Source: Channallabes apus
Taxonomy: Eukaryota; Chordata; Actinopteri; Siluriformes; Clariidae
Assembly: GCA_030522415.1 (NCBI GenBank)
Contig: JAMASW010000045.1
Span: forward strand, 50,924-114,923
Length of the DNA: 64,000 nt
Direction of reading: 5' to 3'
Below are positions 1-8,654 of this stretch, one piece after another. Made by a program: the position numbers and the translations under genes. Position 1 is the first letter of the stretch. Each line of letters opens with the position of its first letter. The notes below the pieces were generated by a model that had not been told where the DNA came from, made no database searches, and was given only the letters and a program-made list of their open reading frames with translations.

Positions 1-2483
1 AAACCCAGAACCCACGTGGTGCACGGGCCTGCAACTCAGGCCTCATCTCCAGCACTCTCCATACAAACGATCGACAGATATGGCGCCTGATAGATTATGC
101 AAGGCTAACGATCGTGTTTTGGGCTAGGCTGGGGTAAAATTTATCCACAAACACTCCTACTCCAGATAGGGTAGAATTAGTGTTAAGTGACCATGCCTGT
201 GGAAAGGTTAAAGGTCAGATACACCTAGGGTTACAGGAAAATGTGGTTATGCTGACCTAGGGTTCTAGAGCTTATATTTTAAACTGACGGTTATGTTTAG
301 GTTTAAGAAATTGGGTTTAGAGTTCAAAACTAACGGTTATGTTTTGAGTTCAGGGATAGGAGACGCATTAATCCTATTTAAGGTTAAAAGTGTGAGCTAA
401 GATTAAAATTCCTTTTAACCCAACGATATCCTAAATTGTGAGACACGTCATAAGTAGTAAACCATAGAATCATAGGGTGTTTCGGCCTTCCATTACTAGA
501 CACCCTCTTCCATGGCGGCCGGCCGTAGGTCGATCAGTCCTAGGCCCGTGTCTCATAACCAATTGAATAAGTAATTTATGTTTATTGATTTAAAAATTTT
601 ATTTTAATAAATGAACCTTTTTAAAGTCCTATTTATAATACTGGTGTAATTAAAGAATAGAGAACTAAGGTTTGAATTTATTGAAATTATCCTAATACAA
701 CCTGAACCATCATGCCATTACTTCTAAAGTATTATTTGTTCTAAATATTAATGTAAACATTAAAGATTTAAAGATTTAAATTTACTTAAATTATCCTAAT
801 ACAGCCTAAACCATCTTACAATTAACCTCTTAAACATATTACACACAGTGAAGACTGGTAGATAACCATGACTCACCTCTCTGCCAATGGCCCTTTTGTT
901 AACACCGCTAGGTTTCCGGAACCATTTGGACAGAGTGCTGCTCCGGGAAGTGTGTGGAGACCATCTGATCCCAGCGGATGACCCCAAATCGGATCAACAA
1001 GCTTCTACTGGGTAGATCTCATGGAGAAAATTCTGCCAAGATGACAGTAAAATCCCCAGCCGAGTTAAACTGTAGTGGGAGGCCAACCCAGGTCCTTAAT
1101 CGGCATATGTTTCACACTGAGGGTAGATTTTAAATTTTTTTGTATTATTCAGTTATTCATTGTTTTTATTCAGTGTGTCACAAAAATAATATTGCAAAAA
1201 ACGGCACGAGTCTATCTTTTGTCGTTTAGGAGTTATTAGTTAAAATATACTCCAGATTTAGCTTTCCCACAATGCTCTGGGGCACGGTCGGTTGTGGAAC
1301 GCAAATAGGGTAAAAAATTCATATGCAACGCCACTAAGGTAAAAATTGGAAGTTTGAAAGTTTATAATATCTAATAAACGTTTCTAAATTAATATTTAGG
1401 CCACAGTTGCAGTCCAAATATTTTTTATAAGGATGGATCACAGTTGCAATCACCCTAATTAAACTAATCAGCGATCTTTGACCTATTTTGTAATAAATTA
1501 ATCAGACTTTGTAATTATTTTAGACCAAAGTCTGATAAACTATGACGCATTATATATAAAAAGTAGATTTTTTATCGCTTCTAATGTAAGAATTTCCTAT
1601 TTTAAATGAAATTATCTAGTAAACGTCTCTAAATTAATATTTAGGCCACAGTTGCAGTCCAAATATTTTTTTAAAGGGTGGATCACAGTTGCAATCTCCC
1701 TCATGTCCTAGTGAGCGATGTTTGACCTATTTAGTGAATAAATTAAATCAAATGTTGTAATGGTTTTTGGGCCTAATAACCTACGACGCATATTCTATAA
1801 TTCTTGCTTGAGCTGTAACGCTCTGAAAGAGGCAAGATTGGACCAGCAGACACCTATTTTAAGGCGTCGTGAGGCAGACAGCGATCAACAGAAGGTTGCT
1901 CGAGGACAGCATAAACCAGAGTCAGGACACGCAGTCTGAGCCTAAGCTAAAGAGCGCCCTCCGACTCGGGGTGGCCCAAACCTCCGAGGGTGGCATGAAA
2001 TCCTGGGTCGTTTTAGGCCTCAGCCCTCCTTATGGTCCTTGAGGGTGCCTTGACCCCTAATCTAGATACTGGCAGATCCCAGATCGTGCTCTAGACGCAT
2101 GCCCAACGACCCCTTGTGTGGCAATGCACTTACGCCTCCGACAGCTTCCCCCCATATCTCTTATCGTGCCGCCGCCTACGAGCCTACATTTTCGGCAGTC
2201 CTAAGCAACGGAAATCCCGTGCCCTTCAGTCCAAACATAACAGCACATGCTCAGTAATGAGCCTCGATACTGCCGCCCCTAATTACTAGGGTGCCTGAGT
2301 GGGTGTCTAAGTTACATTTAAATAGATAGCTTATTTAGAAAGTTAATGTTATTTTATACATGTGGTTTATAAAAGGAGGTTAACAGTAAGGCTTTTTTAA
2401 CCTCTGCCCACCAGGTTAAGATCAACCGTGGAGGTGACCGGAGACAAGGTGACCGAGGGCGGCACTGGCCGGTTAGGTTAGGG
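1..2483. repeat. Subtelomeric repeat family C, copy 1 (2,505-bp period)
   Basis: The first bases of the window recur at 2506, giving a 2,505-bp period; about 21 bp of this copy lie left of the window. No convincing gene is present. Bases about 400-1130 are highly similar to the corresponding part of family A (6490-7220), while the GC-richer part at 1800-2480 has diverged. The copy contains two modules of about 270 bp (about 1370-1550 and 1610-1790), each with a CACAGTTGCA pair and ending near a GACGCAT motif. It ends in GGCACTGGCCGGTTAGG (2461-2477), the tip-side motif shared by every repeat family here. The match to A is broken by many indels, and ORFs are not conserved between the two, so this is non-coding satellite or a non-autonomous element. 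Confidence 0.85.
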
Positions 2484-2918
2484 TAAAAAGACGTAGCCCT
2501 GGGATAAACCCAGAACCCACGTGGTGCACGGGCCTGCAACTCAGGCCTCATCTCCAGCACTCTCCATACAAACGATCGACAGATATGGCGCCTGATAGAT
2601 TATGCAAGGCTAACGATCGTGTTTTGGGCTAGGCTGGGGTAAAATTTATCCACAAACACTCCTACTCCAGATAGGGTAGAATTAGTGTTAAGTGACCATG
2701 CCTGTGGAAAGGTTAAAGGTCAGATACACCTAGGGTTACAGGAAAATGTGGTTATGCTGACCTAGGGTTCTAGAGCTTATATTTTAAACTGACGGTTATG
2801 TTTAGGTTTAAGAAATTGGGTTTAGAGTTCAAAACTAACGGTTATGTTTTGAGTTCAGGGATAGGAGACGCATTAATCCTATTTAAGGTTAAAAGTGTGA
2901 GCTAAGATTAAAATTCCT
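2484..2918. repeat. Family C, copy 2, truncated on the tip side
   Basis: This copy repeats copy 1 up to the point equivalent to base 413, then switches directly into AGGGTTAGGG. Only about 435 of 2,505 bp remain, and the part lost is the telomere-facing part. The junction has at most one base of shared sequence (T) with the telomeric repeat, as expected when a broken or incompletely copied end is healed by telomerase. Confidence 0.85.
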
Positions 2919-2986
2919 AGGGTTAGGGTTAGGGTTAGGGTTAGGGTTAGGGGTAGGGTTAGGGTTAGGGTTAGGGTTAGGGTTAG
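2918..2986 (+). repeat. Interstitial telomeric repeat 1
   Basis: About eleven TTAGGG-type units on the + strand, with one variant region (TTAGGGGTAGGG) near 2945-2956. It lies between truncated C copy 2 and the first D copy and has the same polarity as the terminal telomere, so it is likely a former chromosome end. Confidence 0.95.
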
Positions 2987-3861
2987 GTTTGGGAAAATGA
3001 CCGTGGTTCCATTACCCCGCAAAGAACCCAAGTGGGGTTAGGTTTAGGGAAAAAGGGGGGTAGGGGTTAAGACAATTAGGGAAACGGTCCGGGGGCAGGG
3101 TCCAAGGCAAGGGAACTTTGGGGATAGGGTGGGATGGGGGATAGGGTAGGGAAACTCGGGTCCCTGCAGGACTAGAACCAACGTTATGCACGGGCCTACC
3201 ACGACTTTATCAGTCCCAGACCCCTCAAAACCTCCCCTGTAGCTCTGAAAAACATCCCTCCCCTTGGTTAACACTTTGAGCTCTTTGTTGCAAGTCTATT
3301 TGGCGCTACGTTTCGGTTTATCTTAACCTTCATCAGGCTTAGACTTGCATTTTGATGTTCCTCCTGGCTGCTTCGATGCTAGAGTGATGAAAACTCTGGT
3401 AAACTGACCTTTTAAGCACATGGGATACACCCCCTTGTTGAAAAAATTGCTCCTTAAATAACAGCCAAGGAAAAATAATTTGCTTTACAATTTTTCTGAA
3501 AGTTATTTTCTTCTTTAAATTATTTAACTTCAGAAAATAAGTGCACCAGGTAATTATTAAACTTTTTCCAAGTTTCCAAAAATTGTCCCATGATTTTTTT
3601 CATGTATTTATGGTTCTTTTTTCCTTTCTTCAGGATTTTTGACCATCAGGACAGAGTTTTTTACTTCATTTCAACTTACCAAAAATTGTCCCATAATTTT
3701 TATGGTTCTTTTTTACCTTGTTTCAGGATTTTTGACCATCAGGACAGGTAAGTGCAGCAGGTAAGTATTTTTCTTTGACTTAATTTTGTTGTTTTTCAGG
3801 CTGGTGGAAGACAAAGAGAAGATCCGAGTCCAACTCCATCGGGTGGCACTGGCTGGGTTAG
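2987..3861 (-). mobile_element. Family D element, copy 1 (875 bp, retrozyme-like PLE relative)
   Basis: First of three head-to-tail 875-bp units that look identical. On the minus strand its order matches the PLE without the ORFs: tip-side terminal motif (3845-3862), a 5' leader of about 0.5 kb, a hammerhead-type ribozyme (3290-3348), then a 3' part with degenerate telomere-like repeats and a motif near 3182 (ACGTTATGCACGGGCCTACC) shared with the PLE 3' UTR. An internal duplication of about 70 bp (about 3582-3656 and 3680-3747) carries two copies of a 21-bp block preceded by pyrimidine tract-CAG. The only ORF (76 codons) overlaps the telomere-like part and is not credible. I infer a non-autonomous element mobilised by a PLE. 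Confidence 0.75.
3290..3348 (-). ncRNA. Hammerhead-type self-cleaving ribozyme in D copy 1
   Basis: On the minus strand, outer stem I is GCAAGTCT paired with AGACTTGC (8 bp). The core has CTGATGA, then a stem II hairpin GGTT/AACC with a 6-nt loop, then GAAA. Stem III would be a single A-U pair around a 2-nt loop (GAAACGTA), placing the predicted cleavage after A at 3307, before G at 3306. GC/GC pairs form inner stem I next to the core. Compared with the PLE ribozyme, stem II pair 3 changes from C-G to T-A, which is compensatory. PLEs are known to carry hammerheads with very short stem III. Activity is inferred. Confidence 0.68.
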
Positions 3862-4736
3862 GTTTGGGAAAATGACCGTGGTTCCATTACCCCGCAAAGA
3901 ACCCAAGTGGGGTTAGGTTTAGGGAAAAAGGGGGGTAGGGGTTAAGACAATTAGGGAAACGGTCCGGGGGCAGGGTCCAAGGCAAGGGAACTTTGGGGAT
4001 AGGGTGGGATGGGGGATAGGGTAGGGAAACTCGGGTCCCTGCAGGACTAGAACCAACGTTATGCACGGGCCTACCACGACTTTATCAGTCCCAGACCCCT
4101 CAAAACCTCCCCTGTAGCTCTGAAAAACATCCCTCCCCTTGGTTAACACTTTGAGCTCTTTGTTGCAAGTCTATTTGGCGCTACGTTTCGGTTTATCTTA
4201 ACCTTCATCAGGCTTAGACTTGCATTTTGATGTTCCTCCTGGCTGCTTCGATGCTAGAGTGATGAAAACTCTGGTAAACTGACCTTTTAAGCACATGGGA
4301 TACACCCCCTTGTTGAAAAAATTGCTCCTTAAATAACAGCCAAGGAAAAATAATTTGCTTTACAATTTTTCTGAAAGTTATTTTCTTCTTTAAATTATTT
4401 AACTTCAGAAAATAAGTGCACCAGGTAATTATTAAACTTTTTCCAAGTTTCCAAAAATTGTCCCATGATTTTTTTCATGTATTTATGGTTCTTTTTTCCT
4501 TTCTTCAGGATTTTTGACCATCAGGACAGAGTTTTTTACTTCATTTCAACTTACCAAAAATTGTCCCATAATTTTTATGGTTCTTTTTTACCTTGTTTCA
4601 GGATTTTTGACCATCAGGACAGGTAAGTGCAGCAGGTAAGTATTTTTCTTTGACTTAATTTTGTTGTTTTTCAGGCTGGTGGAAGACAAAGAGAAGATCC
4701 GAGTCCAACTCCATCGGGTGGCACTGGCTGGGTTAG
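3862..4736 (-). mobile_element. Family D element, copy 2
   Basis: Second 875-bp unit, apparently identical to copy 1. It joins copy 1 directly through GGCACTGGCTGGGTTAGG with only one telomere-like unit between copies, so the tandem arrangement did not arise by separate insertions into long TTAGGG tracts. Confidence 0.75.
4165..4223 (-). ncRNA. Hammerhead-type ribozyme in D copy 2
   Basis: Same sequence and predicted fold as the ribozyme in D copy 1. Cleavage here and in a neighbouring unit of a multi-unit transcript would release an 875-nt monomer that could circularise. Confidence 0.66.
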
Positions 4737-5611
4737 GTTTGGGAAAATGACCGTGGTTCCATTACCCCGCAAAGAACCCAAGTGGGGTTAGGTTTAGGGA
4801 AAAAGGGGGGTAGGGGTTAAGACAATTAGGGAAACGGTCCGGGGGCAGGGTCCAAGGCAAGGGAACTTTGGGGATAGGGTGGGATGGGGGATAGGGTAGG
4901 GAAACTCGGGTCCCTGCAGGACTAGAACCAACGTTATGCACGGGCCTACCACGACTTTATCAGTCCCAGACCCCTCAAAACCTCCCCTGTAGCTCTGAAA
5001 AACATCCCTCCCCTTGGTTAACACTTTGAGCTCTTTGTTGCAAGTCTATTTGGCGCTACGTTTCGGTTTATCTTAACCTTCATCAGGCTTAGACTTGCAT
5101 TTTGATGTTCCTCCTGGCTGCTTCGATGCTAGAGTGATGAAAACTCTGGTAAACTGACCTTTTAAGCACATGGGATACACCCCCTTGTTGAAAAAATTGC
5201 TCCTTAAATAACAGCCAAGGAAAAATAATTTGCTTTACAATTTTTCTGAAAGTTATTTTCTTCTTTAAATTATTTAACTTCAGAAAATAAGTGCACCAGG
5301 TAATTATTAAACTTTTTCCAAGTTTCCAAAAATTGTCCCATGATTTTTTTCATGTATTTATGGTTCTTTTTTCCTTTCTTCAGGATTTTTGACCATCAGG
5401 ACAGAGTTTTTTACTTCATTTCAACTTACCAAAAATTGTCCCATAATTTTTATGGTTCTTTTTTACCTTGTTTCAGGATTTTTGACCATCAGGACAGGTA
5501 AGTGCAGCAGGTAAGTATTTTTCTTTGACTTAATTTTGTTGTTTTTCAGGCTGGTGGAAGACAAAGAGAAGATCCGAGTCCAACTCCATCGGGTGGCACT
5601 GGCTGGGTTAG
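4737..5611 (-). mobile_element. Family D element, copy 3
   Basis: Third complete 875-bp unit, with its tip-side terminal motif at 5595-5612. It is followed directly by a truncated fourth unit. Confidence 0.75.
5040..5098 (-). ncRNA. Hammerhead-type ribozyme in D copy 3
   Basis: Same CTGATGA/GAAA core, stem I and stem II as in the other D copies. Confidence 0.66.
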
Positions 5612-5684
5612 GTTTGGGAAAATGACCGTGGTTCCATTACCCCGCAAAGAACCCAAGTGGGGTTAGGTTTAGGGAAAAAGGGGG
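5612..5684 (-). mobile_element. Family D element, copy 4, truncated to 73 bp
   Basis: Matches the first 73 bp of D (the 3' end in element sense) and stops inside a G run, where TTAGGG repeats begin. The leader and ribozyme are missing. The loss is again on the telomere side, i.e. the element's 5' side. Confidence 0.8.
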
Positions 5685-5727
5685 TTAGGGTTAGGGTTAG
5701 GGTTAGGGTTAGGGGTTAGGGTTAGGG
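5685..5727 (+). repeat. Interstitial telomeric repeat 2
   Basis: About seven TTAGGG units, one with an extra G, joining the truncated D copy to the first A copy. Confidence 0.95.
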
Positions 5728-8654
5728 TAAAGTAAAATAATCCACTGCCCCGGGAAGGACCCGGAACCAGTGTTGTGCACGGGCCAGCCACTCAGGCCTC
5801 ATTTTCAGCCTTCTCCATTATGACGGTCGACCAGTGTCGCCTGTTTAGGGTTTAAGAGCTAAAGACTCCGCTTTTAGCTAAGCTGTTGTAAAGACCCTCC
5901 ATGAGCCGAGATACCCGCTTAAGGGTTAAAATTAAAATCAGGGCCTGGGGGTTGAGATTCGGGGTCATTTCTAGTTAAAGTCACGCCATTATACGCAAAG
6001 GCTGAAGTGTTTTGAGCCAAGTAAAATTAGAGTAAATGCCTGTTGGCTTTAAGGTCAAACATAGGCACCGAGTAAGGTGAGGGTTTTGGAAAAGGGGTAA
6101 GGTTGAAGACATTAAGGGTAACGGTCCCGGGACAGGGTCCAAGGCAAGGAACTTTGGGGATAGGATGGGTATGGGGATAGGTTGGGAAGACTCGGTTCCC
6201 TGCCGACCTGGAACCTAAAGTTAAAAGTCCGAGGTCAACTAGGTTTACGGTTAATGTTTAGACTTTAAACATTGTATTTGAAACTAATAGGGTTCTAAGA
6301 GTTAGGGTTAAAACTGACGGTTATGTTCTGAGTTTAAGGTTTAGGCGTAGGGATCAAAACTGACGGTTATGTTTTAGGTTTGAAGTTTAGGATTAGGATT
6401 CTAAATAAGCAGCTGAAGACACTGACGGTTATATTTTGGGTTCAGGTATGAGAGACGCACTAAATCCTTTTTAAGGTTAAAGGTGTGAGCTAAGATTAAG
6501 GTACCCTTTAACCCAACGACATCCTAAATTGTGAGACACGTCATCAGTAGTAAACCATAGAGTCACAGGGTGTTTCGGCCTTTTATTACTAGACACCCTC
6601 TTCTATGGCGGCCGGCCGTAGGTCGATCAGTCCTAGGCCCGTGTCTCATAACCAATTGAATAAGTAATTTATGTTTATTAATTTAAAATTTAAATTTTAA
6701 TAATTTAACCTTTTTATAGTCCTATTTATAATACTGGTGTAATTAAAGAATATAGAACTAAGGTTTGAATTTATTGAAATTATCCTAATACAACCTGAAC
6801 CATCATGCAATCACTTCTAAAGTATTATTTGTTTTAAATATTAATGTAAACATTAAAGATTTAAATTTACTGAAATTATCCTAATACAGCCTAAACCATC
6901 TTACAATTAACCTCTTAAACATATTACACACAGTGAAGACTGGTAGATAACCATGACTCACCCTCTCTGCCAGTGGCCCTTTTGTTAACACCGCTAGGTT
7001 TCCGGAACCACTTGGGCAGAGTGTTGCACCAGGAAGTGTGTGGAGAGACCGTCTTATCTCAGTGGATGACCCCGAAATCAGATCAACAACCTTCTGCTGG
7101 AATAGCCTCCTGAGGAAAATTCTGTCAGAATGACAGTAAAAATCCCCAGCCATGTTAAAGCTTAATGGAAGGCCAATCCAGGTCCTTGATCTGTATATTT
7201 TTAACACTGATGGTAGATTTTAAATTTTTATTGTGTTATTCAGTTATTTGTTATTTCCATTCAGTGTGTCACAAACATCATGTTGCAAAAAACGGCACGA
7301 CTCTATCTTTTTCCGTTTAGGAGTTATTTATTAAAATATACTCCAGATTTAAATTACCCATGAGGCTCTGGGGCACAGACAATTGTGCAATGCCAATAGG
7401 GTAAAAAATTCGAATTAACGGCGGCACGCCCCTAAGGTGAAAATTGGAGATTTTATAGTTTAAAATATCTAATAAACATCTCTAATTAAATGTTTTAGGC
7501 CACAGTTGCAGCCCAAATATTTTATATCAAGGAAGATCACAGTTGCAATCACCCTCATTTATCAAATTAGCAATCTTTTATCTGTTTAATAAATAAATAA
7601 ATGAGATTTTATTTTGATAAAAATATTTTAAGTCAAGGAAGATCACAGTTGCAATCACCCTCATTTATCAAACTTATCAACCTTTTATCTGTGTAATAAA
7701 TAAATAAATAAATAAATAAGATTTTGTTTTTATTTTTATTTTGCTAAAAAGTCTAATAATCTACGACGCAATATACATTAAAATCCCAGATTTCCGATCG
7801 CTGCTAAAGTAAGAATATTATGATTTTAAATTAAAATATCTATTAATCGTCTCTAATTTGCGGTTCGGGCCAAAGTTTCAGCCCAAACATTTTATAACAG
7901 AGTGAATTACAGTTGCCATTCACCCTCGTTTCCCTACTAAGCAATGTTTGACCTATTTTGTAAATAAATTACATCAAGTATTAAGATTATACAAAGGCCT
8001 AATAACCTACGACGCATGTTTAATCACTCGTGCCTGAGCTTTAACGCTCTGAGTGGGACAGATTGGACCAGCAGACGCCTATTTAGGGGTCCCGGAAGGC
8101 CGACGGGGATCAATTAAGGATGCCCCAGGACAGCATTGGGCGACAGGTTGAGGCACGCAACCAGAGCCTAAGCTAAGACATCGCCTATCGGCTCGGGGTG
8201 GACTGAACCTCCGAGGATGGCATGAGATCGCGGGTCATGTTCGGCCTACTCCTTCTGTCCGAGGGTGGCACGGACCCCTACACTAGATTCGGGCTAATCC
8301 CAAATCGTGCTCCAGACGCACGCCCACTGAACCTTGACACCGTATGCGCTTACGCCCGAGGTCTAACGTCCCATCATATCTCCCTCGCCGACGCAGTCGA
8401 GCCCGTTTGTTCGGCCGCCCTAAACAACGGATCACCCGTGTCTCTCGGTCCAATCATTACAGCACGTGCTCGTGAATAAGCAGCGAAACTGTTGTCCCCA
8501 GCTAATAGGGTGTCTAGGTGAGTATCTATATTAAAATGATATTACCTTCTATATAGTGAGGTTAACAATTAAGATAATGTTTTAACCTCTACTCACCAGG
8601 ACATGGAGTTGGCTTCCAACAAGGTGACCGAGGGCGGCACTGGCTGGGTTAGGG
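5728..8654. repeat. Subtelomeric repeat family A, copy 1 (2,927 bp)
   Basis: First of five head-to-tail 2,927-bp units that appear identical. From left to right: a telomere-like start; the shared motif near 5773-5790 (GTTGTGCACGGGCC); a segment of about 130 bp (about 6095-6225) homologous to the 3' part of family D; three copies of ACTGACGGTTAT (6313, 6359, 6421); a hairpin-capable and GGCCGGCC-containing block (6568-6620) shared with family C; an AT-rich middle with repeated CACAGTTGCA modules and an AAAT microsatellite (about 7697-7722); then a GC-rich tip-side portion ending in GGCACTGGCTGGGTTAGGG (8636-8654). Its two longest ORFs (85 and 108 codons) are not conserved in family C, so I treat the unit as non-coding. 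The terminal motifs suggest mobilisation by the same machinery as the PLE. Confidence 0.85.
8518..8599 (+). other. Intron-like GTGAGT...AG segment at the tip-side end of an A unit
   Basis: On the + (G-rich) strand, CTAG|GTGAGT starts at 8518 and a pyrimidine-rich stretch ending CACCAG ends at 8599, giving an 82-nt intron-like segment. The remaining 55 nt lead into the terminal motif. The minus strand is ambiguous, because CTG|GTGAGT and TCACCTAG also occur there at the same two ends. The segment is repeated in each A and B unit. Similar + strand signals lie at the matching place in D and PLE. Splicing is unproven. Confidence 0.35.

Noticed and set aside
3044..3274. 76-codon minus strand ORF in each D unit
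   Set aside because: It is largely a translation of degenerate telomere-like and Pro-rich sequence, and it has no known domain.
6505..6600. Possible hammerhead in A units, with CTGATGA, GAAACACCC and GGGTGTC close together
   Set aside because: Order and spacing do not allow a hammerhead: only 15 nt lie between GGGTGTC and GAAA. In C the CTGATGA reads CTTATGA. Kept only as a hairpin.
6881..7207. 108-codon minus strand ORF in every A and B unit, with a related 63-codon ORF in C at 796-987
   Set aside because: Only the last 27 or so codons share a frame with C. Indels, such as one T in a T run, shift the rest, so it is not constrained as coding.
8222..8479. 85-codon + strand ORF in every A and B unit
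   Set aside because: The homologous C region has a stop 15 codons after the equivalent ATG and many indels. Conservation among A and B copies reflects repeat identity, and I recognise no domain.
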